Assembly: GCA_947449735.1 (NCBI GenBank) | Contig: CANFTB010000042.1 | Coordinates: 1 to 42,243 of the forward strand | Direction: 5' to 3' | Origin: Chthoniobacteraceae bacterium | Lineage (GTDB): Bacteria > Verrucomicrobiota > Verrucomicrobiia > Chthoniobacterales > Chthoniobacteraceae | DNA length: 42,243 bases | Part shown: positions 15,766 to 25,083 of the stretch, piece by piece | Numbering within the stretch: the stretch's first letter is position 1 | How the letters are laid out: the number at the start of each line of letters is the position of its first letter | Notes under the pieces: generated by a model | What the model was told of the DNA's origin: nothing | Seen by the model: the letters and a program-made list of their open reading frames with translations, nothing else | Database searches by the model: none | Program-made: the position numbers and the translations under genes

Positions 15766-17952
15766 TCAGCGGCCGGCCTTTTTGCCCCAGCCGCCCTTCT
15801 TTTTCCTCGCGCCGCCCATCCGGCCCGATTTTGGCACATCCAGACCGAGCTCCATCCCGCCGCTGAGTTTCAGCTCCCGGATTTGGTCCCTAAGCAGCGC
15901 CGCCTTCTCGTACTCGAGCATCCCGGCCGCCTTGGTCATCTCGGCCTCAAGCTCCTTCAGGGTCTCAGCCAGAGAGAGCGCGGGGCCCGAGTCCCCGGCA
16001 CCGTCGGCGCCCGCTGCTCCGTTGTTTCGTAAAATGGTGTGAAGGCTTTCCTGCACGGCCCGCTTCACGCTCTGAGGCGTGATCCCGTGTTTTTTATTGT
16101 GGGCCACCTGCTTCGAACGCCTGTACTCGGTGATCTCCATCAACTGCCGCATGCTGTTCGTGACCGTATCTGCAAAGAGATACACCCTGCCGTTCACATG
16201 CCGCGCCGCCCTTCCTGCAGTCTGGATGAGCGATGTCTGCGAGCGCAGGTATCCTTCCTTGTCCGCATCCAGAATGCACACCAGCGAGACCTCGGGAAGG
16301 TCGAGTCCCTCCCGCAGCAGGTTGATTCCCACCAGGATATCGAATTCGCCAGCGCGCAGCGCACGCAGGATCTCCACGCGCTCGATCGTGTCGATGTCGC
16401 TGTGCAAATAGCGCACACGCAACCCAACGTCCTTCAAATACTCCGCAAGGTCCTCCGCCGTGCGCTTGGTCAGTGTGGTCACAAGCGTCCTCTCGCTCAC
16501 TTCCGCCCTCTGCCTGCAAAGCTCCATCGTCTCATCGATCTGGTTTTGCAAAGGCCGCACCGAGATCTCCGGATCGAGAAGCCCGGTAGGCCGGATGATC
16601 TGCTCCGCAATCAGGCTGGCCCCCGGCGTGCTCACGTCAAACGTCTCGACGGGTGTGTCAGTGCGCGACACACGCTGAAAGGCGCCCGGCCCGCTTTCCC
16701 CCAGTCCTCCCTTGGGATTAGGCAGATACGCCGTATTGCCGACCACCGAATTCCGCAGCTCAAAGGAGCCCGGCGTCGCGCTGATGTACAGGTTCTGATT
16801 CGTCATCTCCATAAACTCCGCAAAGTTCAGAGGCCGGTTGTCCAGCGCACTTGGAAGGCGGAACCCGTGCTCCACCAGGGTCGTCTTGCGGACCCGGTCC
16901 CCCTCGTACATACCGCCGATCTGGGGCAGCGAGGCGTGCGACTCGTCCACCACTAGGACATAGTCCTTAGGAAAGAAGTCCAGGAGCGTGTAAGGCCGCG
17001 AACCCGGGGGGCGGCCGGTGAGGTGGCGCGAATAGTTTTCAATGCCGCTGCAAAACCCCATCTCCTGCATCATCTCCAGGTCGTACTCGGTGCGCATGCG
17101 GATCCGCTGCGCCTCCAGCAGTTTGCCGTTAGACTCAAACCACGCCACCCGCTCCTCCAGCTCCGTCCGGATGGAGCGCATCGCCGCCTGCAGCTTTTCC
17201 GCGGGCGTCACAAACTGCTTTGCGGGAAAGAGCGTGAACACGGTGAGCTGCCCGTCGGAGTGGCCGGTGAGGGGGTCGAACCGGGTGATCCTGTCGACCT
17301 CGTCGCCAAAGAACTCAATGCGCACCGCCTCCTCGTCCGACGAGCCCGCCTGGATCTCCACAGTATCGCCGCGCACGCGGAACCTGCCGCGACCGAACTC
17401 ATAGTCGTTGCGCTCGTAGAGCATCTCCACCAGCTTTGCGAGCAGGACATCGCGAGAAAGCGCCTGCCCGGATCGGATCGTGAGCAGCATCTCGAGAAAG
17501 TCCATCGGTGATGCTAGGCCGTAGATGCAAGAGACGGAGGCCACCACCAGCACGTCCCGCCGCGTCAGCAGCGAGGCGGTCGTCGAGAGGCGCAGCCGTT
17601 CGATCTCCTCGTTGATGGACGAGTCTTTTTCAACGTAAGTGTCCGAGGACGGGATGTAGGCCTCGGGCTGGTAATAGTCGAAGTAAGAGACGAAGTACTC
17701 CACCGCGTTGTTCGGAAAGAACTGTTTGAACTCCGAGTACAACTGCGCGGCGAGCGTCTTGTTGTGCGAGACCACCAGCGTCGGCCGGTCGAGCGCGCGA
17801 ACCACATTGGCCGCCGTGAACGTCTTGCCCGAACCCGTCACCCCGAGCAGCGTCTGGTGGCGGTTACCCGCCTCCATCGAGCGCAGCAGCTTGCCGATTG
17901 CCTGAGCTTGGTCGCCGCTCGGTTTGTAATCAGAGGTTAGGTCAAAGGGCAT
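15766..17952 (-). CDS. uvrB: UvrB, excinuclease ABC subunit B, with an extra internal segment
   Basis: A 728-residue UvrB, the damage-verifying helicase-like subunit of nucleotide excision repair. Visible: Walker A GVTGSGKT (37-44), the beta-hairpin region with YFVSYFDYYQPEAYIPSSDT, DESH (336-339), SATPG (391-395), the later helicase motifs (GINLLREGLDLPEVSLV, QTAGRAARH), and the C-terminal UVR motif (MLEYEKAALLRDQIRELK) that contacts UvrC. Between SATPG and RPTG there are 58 residues where E. coli has 16, an insertion of about 42 at roughly 402-446. The linker before the UVR motif is Gly/Ala-rich, and a basic tail follows it (GGARKKKGGWGKKAGR). The family usually has 660-680 residues, so these additions account for the extra length. 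Confidence 0.97.
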   Translation of the reverse strand: MPFDLTSDYKPSGDQAQAIGKLLRSMEAGNRHQTLLGVTGSGKTFTAANVVRALDRPTLVVSHNKTLAAQLYSEFKQFFPNNAVEYFVSYFDYYQPEAYIPSSDTYVEKDSSINEEIERLRLSTTASLLTRRDVLVVASVSCIYGLASPMDFLEMLLTIRSGQALSRDVLLAKLVEMLYERNDYEFGRGRFRVRGDTVEIQAGSSDEEAVRIEFFGDEVDRITRFDPLTGHSDGQLTVFTLFPAKQFVTPAEKLQAAMRSIRTELEERVAWFESNGKLLEAQRIRMRTEYDLEMMQEMGFCSGIENYSRHLTGRPPGSRPYTLLDFFPKDYVLVVDESHASLPQIGGMYEGDRVRKTTLVEHGFRLPSALDNRPLNFAEFMEMTNQNLYISATPGSFELRNSVVGNTAYLPNPKGGLGESGPGAFQRVSRTDTPVETFDVSTPGASLIAEQIIRPTGLLDPEISVRPLQNQIDETMELCRQRAEVSERTLVTTLTKRTAEDLAEYLKDVGLRVRYLHSDIDTIERVEILRALRAGEFDILVGINLLREGLDLPEVSLVCILDADKEGYLRSQTSLIQTAGRAARHVNGRVYLFADTVTNSMRQLMEITEYRRSKQVAHNKKHGITPQSVKRAVQESLHTILRNNGAAGADGAGDSGPALSLAETLKELEAEMTKAAGMLEYEKAALLRDQIRELKLSGGMELGLDVPKSGRMGGARKKKGGWGKKAGR

Positions 17953-18083
17953 GCACCCACGTTACCCCAAATTCCGTGCCGGGCAACGCGGACAACGGAA
18001 GGCCCATCCGCGAGCACACCCGTAAGCAACTCGGGGAAATATCCAGCGTGTATGGAATGCCACACCATGCGGGCCGCTCTGCT

Positions 18084-18599
18084 CTATTCAAACATACGCG
18101 GCACCGGTTTGGTGTTCGTCGAGATCCCGTTTCCCTGTAAGTCCTTCCGGTACGCCTGGTCGCACCGCTCGGACAGGTGTTCTGCCACGTAAGGTTCGAA
18201 GCCATAGCTCTCGTAAAGCGCCACTGCCTCCATGAGGACGGAAGCCGTCTCTAAAACAATCACCGCATAGCCCAGCCCGCGGGCCCTCGCCATGGCATCC
18301 TCCAACAACAGCTTTCCAAGCCCACGACGCCGGAACCGCGGATCCAGGTACATCTTCCTTAACTCGCACGTTCCCAACGCCTGGCCCATTAACCCGTAGC
18401 TGCCGACAATCCCCCCGGGCCCCTCTAAAACCGCGAACCAGCCGTTGTTTGAAAAGTAATGCGCCTCCAAGTCGTCGAGGTCCCTGTCGGTTGTGGCTGG
18501 ATCCGGCCTCAACCCGTAAGAGTGCAGCACGCCAAACACTAACGCCCGCACGGCGCTCGCGTCCTCATTGGAAGCCGGTCTCAACCGCAGGCTCTCCAA
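18084..18599 (-). CDS. GNAT-family N-acetyltransferase
   Basis: A 171-residue GNAT enzyme that transfers an acetyl group from acetyl-CoA. Motif A is clear as RKMYLDPRFRRRGLGKLLLE (the R-x-x-G-x-G/A CoA pyrophosphate loop), followed by LGYAVIVLETAS and the C-terminal ALYESYGFEPY. The substrate cannot be named. The TTG at 18599 is chosen as start because GGGAGG (18608-18613) is eight bases upstream and the conserved LRLRPASNEDA begins right after it; a longer frame from a TTG at 18626 has no such signal. It lies 131 bases upstream of uvrB on the same strand. Confidence 0.85.
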   Translation of the reverse strand: MESLRLRPASNEDASAVRALVFGVLHSYGLRPDPATTDRDLDDLEAHYFSNNGWFAVLEGPGGIVGSYGLMGQALGTCELRKMYLDPRFRRRGLGKLLLEDAMARARGLGYAVIVLETASVLMEAVALYESYGFEPYVAEHLSERCDQAYRKDLQGNGISTNTKPVPRMFE

Positions 18600-18607
18600 A
18601 AAAATAT

Positions 18608-18613
18608 CCTCCC
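18608..18613 (-). promoter_or_regulatory. Shine-Dalgarno site that fixes a TTG start
   Basis: GGGAGG on the minus strand, eight bases before the TTG at 18597-18599. It is one of the few strong ribosome binding sites in this window and decides the GNAT start. Confidence 0.65.
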
Positions 18614-18974
18614 GTTCCGTATTCAAAGCAGAAACCTATTTAACGCGTGGACGCCTGTTCAAAGTGAGTGGTCTCGGCCTCAAAACTTTGATCCTTATTT
18701 ACAAACCCAACCTGCGCGCACTTCCACCGCCACCAGCGTCACCGACATAGCAGACACCCATCCGACCCACTTTTGAGCCACTGGCAGCGTACAAACGTGC
18801 TTATATCCTTTAGAGTCCATGGGGGTTCGGTCGAACTCCACAAAGGTTCATTTCTCGGAACAAGCTTTAAAACTTTTCACCCGGACTTTTTACCTGCCGC
18901 AACCTTTGAATCTCAGCAGCGTTTAAGAGGAGCCCTCCAAGACCCAAAGCCGCAGCGAATGCCGACCAGCTAAA
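18614..18974. other. Intergenic region between divergent genes, no gene seen
   Basis: About 360 bases between the GNAT gene and the sialate O-acetylesterase. AT content rises toward the esterase (18840-18910). A weak 4-bp inverted repeat GTTC...GAAC near 18847-18862 is the only symmetry noticed. Short open frames here show no coding texture. It probably holds both divergent promoters, but no convincing -35/-10 pair can be named. Confidence 0.5.
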
Positions 18975-20525
18975 ATGAAATCTCTCCACGCCCGTTTGTG
19001 CGCCTCCCTCCTTTTGCTTCCGACCTCAGCCGCGCTCGCGGACGTCAGCCTTCCGGCGATTTTCTCCGACCACATGGTGCTGCTCCAATCCTCCGAGCTG
19101 CCGGTATGGGGATGGGCCGAACCGGGCGAGGAAGTCACTGTTTCCGTGCACGCCTCGGGCGGGGAGAACACGCAGGCGCTCCAGTCGCTGAAAACCACGG
19201 CCCTCGCGGACGGAACCTGGCGCATCAACCTTTCCCCCATGGACACCCGCGTCCCGCTGGCACTGCAGATCCGCGCCAAAAACCAGATCGCCATCGAAGA
19301 CGTGCTCCTTGGCGAGGTCTGGCTCGGTTCGGGACAGTCAAACATGGCGATGACCGTTGCCCGCTCGATGCACTTTGAAGCGGAAAAGCAGAAGGCAGCC
19401 CTCCCAAGCCTCCGGATGTTCAAGGAGGAGTCCGGTCCCTCCGATGCTCCGCAAAGGGAGGGCAAGGGAAAGTGGGTTGTCTGTGCTCCTGAAACTGTTG
19501 GCGGCTTTTCAGCAACGCTGTACTTCTTCGGACGGGAAATCCACCAGACCCTTAACGTCCCCGTCGGACTCATTAACTCCTCAGTCGGAGGCACCCCCAT
19601 CGAGTCGTGGATCGCTCCGGAAGCGCAGAAATCAAGCGCCGAACTGAAGCCTTTCTTCGAGGCGCTCGCGAAAGACAAAGCCCCCGAGATCACCGAGGTC
19701 CTACTTGAAAAATACCAGAAGGAGCTTGCCCAGTGGAAGGAGGCCGCGAAAAAGGCCCGCGTGCAGAAAGAAAAAGCCCCGCCGGCGCCGAGGAATCCGG
19801 CGGACGTCAGGTCGCGCAAGCCTAACATAGGCGGTCTGTTCAATGGGAAGATCGCCCCCGTTATCCCTTTCGCAATACGGGGCGCTCTCTGGTACCAGGG
19901 CGAGGCGAACAGCCTCCCTGCGAAGGCGCCGTTCTACGAGGCCCAGCTCCGTCTTCTCGTCACGGATTGGCGGACTCGCTGGGGCAGTGAGTTCCCCTTC
20001 GCCTGGGCGCAGCTGCCGAACTTCGGCGGCCCCGGCCGCGACTGGCCCACAGTGCGCGAAGCCATGCTCAAGACCCTGGCGCTTCCAAAGACCGGCATGG
20101 GCATCAACATCGACATCGGGGAGGAGAAAAACATCCATCCCCAAAACAAACAGGAGGTCGGACGCCGCCTTTCGCTGTGGGCTCTGGGAACCGTCTACAA
20201 CCGCCCCGTTCCCGCGACCTCCGGCCCCCTTCCAGACGGCCATGAAATCCGCAGATCGGAAGTGGTTTTGAAGTTCTCCCACGCCGAAGGAGGCCTGACC
20301 TCAAAGGAGGGAGAACTGAAAGGCTTCACCATTGCCGGTGAAGACAGAGAGTGGAAGCAGGCCGCAGCAAGAATCGAGGGAGACAGGGTCGTCGTTTCTT
20401 CTCCGGAAGTAAAAGTCCCGGCGGCAGTCCGCTATGCATGGGATAACCTCCCGGATTGCAACCTCTACAACGGTGCCGGACTCCCTGCGTCGCCCTTCCG
20501 AACAGACGCCTGGCCCACTCCCTAA
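18975..20525 (+). CDS. Sialate O-acetylesterase family protein (SASA/SGNH hydrolase)
   Basis: A 516-residue secreted esterase with a signal peptide (cleavage near ALA at 20-22). The family layout is an N-terminal beta domain (LPAIFSDHMVLLQSSELPVW), the nucleophile block GSGQSNMAM with S122, the GALWYQGEAN block after IAPVIPFAIR, and the Asp/His pair in DIGEEKNIHPQNKQEVGRRL. It ends with the family C-terminus AVRYAWDNLP...NGAGLPASPFRTD. Such enzymes remove O-acetyl groups from sialic acids or, in soil and marine bacteria, from acetylated plant and algal glycans, so the name should not be taken as proof of a sialic acid substrate. No sialidase or nan genes are nearby. A 110-residue segment rich in Lys/Ala (about 220-275) interrupts the domain. 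Confidence 0.93.
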   Translation: MKSLHARLCASLLLLPTSAALADVSLPAIFSDHMVLLQSSELPVWGWAEPGEEVTVSVHASGGENTQALQSLKTTALADGTWRINLSPMDTRVPLALQIRAKNQIAIEDVLLGEVWLGSGQSNMAMTVARSMHFEAEKQKAALPSLRMFKEESGPSDAPQREGKGKWVVCAPETVGGFSATLYFFGREIHQTLNVPVGLINSSVGGTPIESWIAPEAQKSSAELKPFFEALAKDKAPEITEVLLEKYQKELAQWKEAAKKARVQKEKAPPAPRNPADVRSRKPNIGGLFNGKIAPVIPFAIRGALWYQGEANSLPAKAPFYEAQLRLLVTDWRTRWGSEFPFAWAQLPNFGGPGRDWPTVREAMLKTLALPKTGMGINIDIGEEKNIHPQNKQEVGRRLSLWALGTVYNRPVPATSGPLPDGHEIRRSEVVLKFSHAEGGLTSKEGELKGFTIAGEDREWKQAAARIEGDRVVVSSPEVKVPAAVRYAWDNLPDCNLYNGAGLPASPFRTDAWPTP

Positions 20526-20678
20526 CTCTTACTGAAGACCCTTCGCATTAGCTGTTTAGGCGGACACAATCGTGCTGGCCCCACGGTTTCTCCCTGTGAA
20601 CTGTCATGCGCAGGAAGGACCCGCCGTGGTCCTCGGAAAACGCCCGCTCCGGACAGCCTCCAGAGGTGCCGTCGGCGC

Positions 20679-21761
20679 CTACCGCTGACGCGTCACAAAC
20701 GTCCGCGTATGCCCCCGCGAGGGCACGGACATCGTGTACGTGCGGCCGTCCGCCGCCACGCTGCATTTCAAATAGTGCGCCTCGCACCCATCACCCAAGT
20801 CGCCATGGTTGGCGATGAGATCCAATGAGGTGTTGTTCTCCCGGTCGGCACGCACGTTCTCATGCACCTGGTAGACCGCCTGCAAACTCACCGCCTCCCT
20901 GATGGAGTCGAAGGCGCTCTTGCTGGTGCCCTTCTTCGGTCCGTTGTTCATGACCGATACAACCGGATCGAGCGAACGCAGCAGCAAAGGATTGTTGCTG
21001 ACATCCAGTCCGTGGTGGTTCACCTGATACAGATCCACTCGTCCCACCAAATCCTGGGGACACACAAGGCGTTCCTCCATGTTCCACGTCAGATCGCCGC
21101 CGTTGAAAAACCGGAAAGGCCCCAGCTCCAAAAGCAGCACTACGCTGTTGGCGTTGTCCGATTTATCCTCCGGCTTTGCTGGGACGCTTCCGCAAGCGCA
21201 TCTGGAGGCTTCGGGCGCCGGCCCCGCACTGACAAACTGCTTGTTTGCGCCGAGGCAGCGCATCGCAATCCGTGCGCCCTCCCCGCTCTTCAAGGGAATC
21301 GCGTCCCCGGGCCTCAGGACAACCCGCTTCTCAACCTTCATTTCCCGGTAGGGCTGCGTCCAAACCGTCCAGAGCTTTTGATTGCCTCCCTCGTCCGGAG
21401 TTTGGTCAGGGATGCCTTTGTCGTAAACTGCCCCCACCGGCATCAACTCGGCCAGCTCCGCCGCGCCTCCGAAATGATCCACGTGAAAGTGGGTGACAAC
21501 AAGGTGGTCTATTTTTTTCAAGCCAGCCGCGCCGGCTGCCACCTTGTAAATGCGCGCGGCGTCCCTGCCTCCGGGATTCCCGGTGTCCACAAGCACAGAT
21601 TCACCCTCCGGAGTCACAATAAGCGTCGATCCTCCGCCCTCCGAGTCTATCCAATAAATCTCGAGCGGTTTTGCAGCCTCCGCAGGTTGCAAGGAGGCAA
21701 AACACATAGAGGAGAACAGGACGGACGTCCTGAAGAGCAGGCTTGGGGTGGAGTGCTTCAT
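20679..21761 (-). CDS. Secreted metallo-beta-lactamase-fold hydrolase (ComEC-like type)
   Basis: A 360-residue protein with a signal peptide ([20 protein letters not shown]..., cleavage near AEA). The metal-binding motif is HFHVDHFGG at 91-99; GGDLTW and [11 protein letters not shown] further on are the downstream metal-ligand positions seen in the ComEC/Rec2-like branch of the superfamily. An insertion with two nearby Cys (SRCACGSV) is of unknown meaning. Substrate cannot be assigned; secreted proteins of this group are often annotated only as hydrolases. It is convergent with the sialate esterase (153 bases between) and divergent from the histidine kinase. Confidence 0.85.
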   Translation of the reverse strand: MKHSTPSLLFRTSVLFSSMCFASLQPAEAAKPLEIYWIDSEGGGSTLIVTPEGESVLVDTGNPGGRDAARIYKVAAGAAGLKKIDHLVVTHFHVDHFGGAAELAELMPVGAVYDKGIPDQTPDEGGNQKLWTVWTQPYREMKVEKRVVLRPGDAIPLKSGEGARIAMRCLGANKQFVSAGPAPEASRCACGSVPAKPEDKSDNANSVVLLLELGPFRFFNGGDLTWNMEERLVCPQDLVGRVDLYQVNHHGLDVSNNPLLLRSLDPVVSVMNNGPKKGTSKSAFDSIREAVSLQAVYQVHENVRADRENNTSLDLIANHGDLGDGCEAHYLKCSVAADGRTYTMSVPSRGHTRTFVTRQR

Positions 21762-22105
21762 AGGGGGTGCGGATGGACCGTCACTATCCGAAACGTGGCA
21801 AGCTTACGGCAAGGAACATCCATAGCCACGGTCGACTTCCCGCCCGGTTGCACCGCTTCCTCCACCACGTGTTCGCCCGCGGGAGGAGCTCCCGGATTCG
21901 GCCAGACTCCGCGCGTACTAAAGGCCTTGCAGCTATTCTCTCACTTCACGACGAGCGCCGCTTCCAAAGCCCTCCGCAACGGGCGAGGTACCTCCGATTC
22001 GACGCTTTTGATTTGGTGTGTTTTTAGTTACGTGTGAGCCCATGGAGGAGGGATTGCTCTGATTTCAGAGCCCAAGCCAGTCCCATCCGCCCGCCTCCGC
22101 GCAAG
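21762..22105. other. Intergenic region between divergent genes, no gene seen
   Basis: About 344 bases between the metallo-beta-lactamase-fold gene and the histidine kinase. Several short frames cross it but none has a start signal or recognisable sequence. It should contain both promoters. A possible upstream start for the kinase (GTG at 22034) lies here but would add 24 residues of unlikely composition. Confidence 0.5.
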
Positions 22106-23182
22106 ATGCCTCTGAGCTCCACCCTACCCATTCACGGCCCGCGTCATCAGGTGATTCACATCGGATCCAAGACGCTGCGCCTTTCTTTCTGGACGCTCCA
22201 GCTGGGAGGATGGCTTTTTTACGGCAGCATTCCACTAATCCTGTGGCTCGCCGGATTGGTCAAAGCCGGTCCGGCTTTGGGATTTGCCGTGCTCCGACCC
22301 GTGACGGGGCTGGTGCTCTCCGCTATGATCCGGCCGCTGTGCAGGAGAATCTCCTCCAAGCCTTGCCATCCTTTTGCATTCGTCACCGGTGTGGGTTCGG
22401 CCTCCTTTGCTCTCGCTGCGCTAGACTACGCCGCGAGCTATGGGGTTCTAAGCGTTGCCGGCTGGATTCCCGGGGCGGAGATCGATTCAAACTTGAAGGT
22501 GGGCGTCTTTTTGCTCCGCTGGATCTCTCTGGGCATCTGGATTGTGCTCTATTTCGGGATCAAACAGGGGCAGACCATCGCTCTTGCCGACCAGGCAAAC
22601 CGCGAGGCTGAGCTGTCGCTGTTGCAGGCCCAGGTCCAGCCCCACTTCCTTTTCAACGCGCTCAACTCGATCATCGCCGAGGCAAAAGACACCGACAAGG
22701 TGCGCTTCCTTACGCACTCCCTCGCGGAGTATTTGCGGTTTTCACTCAGGCAGAAGAGGTTCCTGTATCCTTTTGGAGAGGAGGTCCAGGCGCTCAAGAG
22801 CTATGTTGCCATTCAACGTGTCCGTTTCGGCGACAAGCTGGAGTGCCGCTTTGAGGTCCAACCCGATGCCATGGAACACCTCGTTCCCTCCTCACTAGTC
22901 CAGCCGCTTCTTGAGAACGCTCTCAAATACGGCCAGCGCACGAGTCCGCCACCCCTTCGCATTTTGCTGGCAGCCTCAGTCACTCCCGATCACCGCCTCG
23001 TCGTGAGGGTCGAAAATACGGGGCAGTGGGTAAATCCCGAGCCTTCCTCCACCCAGACCGGGCTGAGCAACTTGCGCCGGCGCCTGGAACTGATCTACGG
23101 CGGCCGGGCCAGCCTGTCTTTGGATTCCAAAGAAGGAACCGTCGTCGCATGCATTTCATTATCCAGTCCGAAATCCGCATGA
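22106..23182 (+). CDS. LytS-type sensor histidine kinase (His_kinase family)
   Basis: A 358-residue membrane kinase. About four hydrophobic segments occupy residues 27-150. The HisKA_7TM-like/His_kinase domain follows: LSLLQAQVQPHFLFNALNSI with the phospho-acceptor H180, then the ATP-binding domain with PSSLVQPLLENALKYGQ (N box) and TGLSNLRRRLELIYG (G box). There is no recognisable sensory domain beyond the membrane segments. The ATG at 22106 is the first one giving a sensible N-terminus. The stop overlaps the start of the response regulator (ATGA at 23179-23182). The pair probably senses an envelope or membrane cue; no target is visible. Confidence 0.93.
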   Translation: MPLSSTLPIHGPRHQVIHIGSKTLRLSFWTLQLGGWLFYGSIPLILWLAGLVKAGPALGFAVLRPVTGLVLSAMIRPLCRRISSKPCHPFAFVTGVGSASFALAALDYAASYGVLSVAGWIPGAEIDSNLKVGVFLLRWISLGIWIVLYFGIKQGQTIALADQANREAELSLLQAQVQPHFLFNALNSIIAEAKDTDKVRFLTHSLAEYLRFSLRQKRFLYPFGEEVQALKSYVAIQRVRFGDKLECRFEVQPDAMEHLVPSSLVQPLLENALKYGQRTSPPPLRILLAASVTPDHRLVVRVENTGQWVNPEPSSTQTGLSNLRRRLELIYGGRASLSLDSKEGTVVACISLSSPKSA

Positions 23183-23967
23183 GTAAGCCGTCTTCACCCC
23201 TGCTGCGTCTCATGCTCGTGGACGATGAACCGCTCTCATCCCAGCTGATGTCTGAAATGCTCTCACTGCACGCTGAGGTGTCCGTGGTTGCCATTGCAGA
23301 GACCGCCACCGACGCGCTCCACCTGGGCCAAGTGCACCAGCCAAACGTTGTCTTTCTCGATATTCAGCTCGGGGGTGGCAATGGATTCTCGCTCCTTCCC
23401 GGACTGAACTGTTTGAAGCCCCCTCCGTTGATCGTGTTTGTCACGGCGTTCGAAGAACACGCGATTGCCGCATTTGCGGAGAACGCCCTCGATTATCTCC
23501 TGAAACCAGTTCATCCCGAACGCCTCGCCACAACCGTCGCACGCCTTTGCAATGCGCTCGGCTCCGCGCGCTCGCGGCACATGGAATCTTTACCTCCGCC
23601 CCCGGACGACCCCGCTGTTCCTTCCTCTAGGATGGCACCGGAGGATGTGGAAGTTCTGAGGGACGGACGTTCCGTCTTCCTTTTGAGACCACACCAGATC
23701 CAGGCTGTTTTGGCCGAAGGCGCGTACACACGGGTGCTGTTTGAGAACAACCAGTCCTGCATGGTAAAGCGCGGTATTGGATACTGGGAAAGCCGCCTGC
23801 CGGAGGGGCTGCTTTTGAAAGCCAGCAGAAGCCTTCTCTTGAACCCGAAGTGCGTTGTCAAAGTGAAGGCGCGCTCGCGCAATGACACAGACTTTTATTT
23901 GGAGGGCCGGACCGAGCCGCTCAACGTGAGCCGGCTTGAAAGTCAGCGCATCAGACAGGCCATCTAA
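23179..23967 (+). CDS. LytTR-family response regulator
   Basis: A 262-residue DNA-binding response regulator. The receiver domain (about 8-125) has the acidic pair D15/D16, the phosphorylation site D61 in VVFLDIQLGGGNGFSLL and the conserved Lys in DYLLKPVHPERL. The LytTR domain (about 160-262) contains LLRPHQIQAVLAEGAYTRVL and LLLKASRSLLLNPKCVVKVK. LytTR proteins bind pairs of direct repeats about one to two helical turns apart, upstream of targets. It is translated through an ATGA overlap with the kinase gene, the usual pairing. Confidence 0.95.
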   Translation: MSKPSSPLLRLMLVDDEPLSSQLMSEMLSLHAEVSVVAIAETATDALHLGQVHQPNVVFLDIQLGGGNGFSLLPGLNCLKPPPLIVFVTAFEEHAIAAFAENALDYLLKPVHPERLATTVARLCNALGSARSRHMESLPPPPDDPAVPSSRMAPEDVEVLRDGRSVFLLRPHQIQAVLAEGAYTRVLFENNQSCMVKRGIGYWESRLPEGLLLKASRSLLLNPKCVVKVKARSRNDTDFYLEGRTEPLNVSRLESQRIRQAI

Positions 23968-24094
23968 CCCGAACCGCCCCCATCGCATCTACCACGTTAC
24001 GGGCAGCCGTGTTTTTGAGAGGAGCAGTCTTGACCAGTTCTGCGCGAAAGCCGGTGCTCTTGATCTCCCGAGCTTGCGGAGAAACCAGAAGCAT
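23951..24094 (-). other. Possible small open reading frame, 47 residues
   Basis: On the minus strand an ATG at 24094 is preceded by GAGGAGGAT, and the frame reads MLLVSPQAREIKSTGFRAEL and on to VRWPV, stop at 23951-23953. It has coding-like composition but matches no family I recognise, the AGGAGG is only two bases from the ATG, and its end overlaps the response regulator gene by 17 bases. The region also contains an imperfect inverted repeat (TTTTTGAGAGGAG near 24010, CTCCTCAAAAAC near 24097). It could equally be chance or a relic. Confidence 0.2.
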
Positions 24095-24253
24095 ATCCTC
24101 CTCAAAAACAGATTCTTGACGTGAAGTGTGCCAGCTTCGCTAACATTGGAAATAAAGCCGCTAGACCCCTTTGCGCATTGCTTGATTCGACCCCGTTTCC
24201 TTCCAGCCTTGGAGTTTGGATTGAGCCTAAAAAGTCACGCGTTGGCCCTGCGT

Positions 24254-25083
24254 CTATTCCGCGCCAAGGTTCCTTTTTCGCACGCCGCGCTGCATGAGAA
24301 CTTTCAGTTCATCCAGATGGCTTTCGTACACACCGCGCGGTGTCGTCGCATGCTGTTTGCAGAGCGAGGCCGCCATGCCGAGCACCTCGCCCATCATGCC
24401 TGTGGTGCGCTGCACCCGTACGGTGCCAAGCGCGACGTGGCTGACACTAATGTTCCGGCCTGCCATGAAGAGGTTTTCCACGTTACGCGAATACAGACAT
24501 CGGTACGGGATGGGATAGGGAGCAAATTTGATGTGCCGGTCTTCCGATTGAAAAGCCTTACAGGCGCACATGGCCTTCTTGGGATAGTGCAGGTCGATGG
24601 TCCAAGTCGTGGTGACGCTGGCATCGGGAAATGGCCGGGCATCAATGATGTCCTGTTGGCGCAAAATCACGTCGCCGAGAAGGCGGCGGCTTTCGCGCTT
24701 GCCTCCGATGTAGGCCACCCACTTGAGCCTTTGCCGCGCAAAGTCAGCGCTGAATTTCACGTCGTTCTTCAATGTGGACCAGTTGCCAAAAACCACTCGC
24801 AACCCGTAATCGCGGATCTGTTCGATCTCCGTGACATGATTGCGCATGGCGCCGGTTTCCCAATCCCAGTCTCCACGCGTCGTCTTAATCGCATGTGCTG
24901 CATCAAATCGCCCAGGTCTCTAAAACCCTCCGCCTCGATGAAGACGGGAGGTGGAGCCTCTGCGGCGTGGACACCCCGCTGACAGATCCAAGCAAGGGTG
25001 AGCAACAGCGCCCGTGCCAAGAGAAGAAAAAAACACTCGCAACGGCGAGAGTGCGGGCGGAAAAATGAGTTCAGCAAATGCAT
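24254..25083 (-). pseudogene. FAD-dependent oxidoreductase (FAD_oxidored family), internal deletion
   Basis: The 5' part (ATG at 25083, good GGAGG ten bases upstream) encodes a signal-peptide-like segment and the family start PPPVFIEAEGFRDLGD. The 3' part, in another frame, is the family's C-terminal region: DAAHAIKTTRGDWDWETG, then RNHVTEIEQIRDYGLRVVFG, GGKRESRRLLGDVILRQQDI, TTTWTIDLHYPKK, CLYSRNVENLFMAGRNISVS and the end TTGMMGEVLGMAASLCKQHA. The two are joined near 24905, and the whole FAD-binding GxGxxG domain and the middle (some hundreds of residues in intact members) are missing. The gene cannot make a working enzyme. It is divergent from the LysR regulator gene. Confidence 0.85.

Noticed and set aside
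20862..22037. 391-residue plus-strand frame
   Set aside because: Antisense to the metallo-beta-lactamase-fold gene, whose minus-strand frame has the HFHVDH motif and a signal peptide.
24128..24982. 284-residue plus-strand frame
   Set aside because: Antisense to the FAD oxidoreductase pseudogene, where the minus strand clearly carries family sequence.
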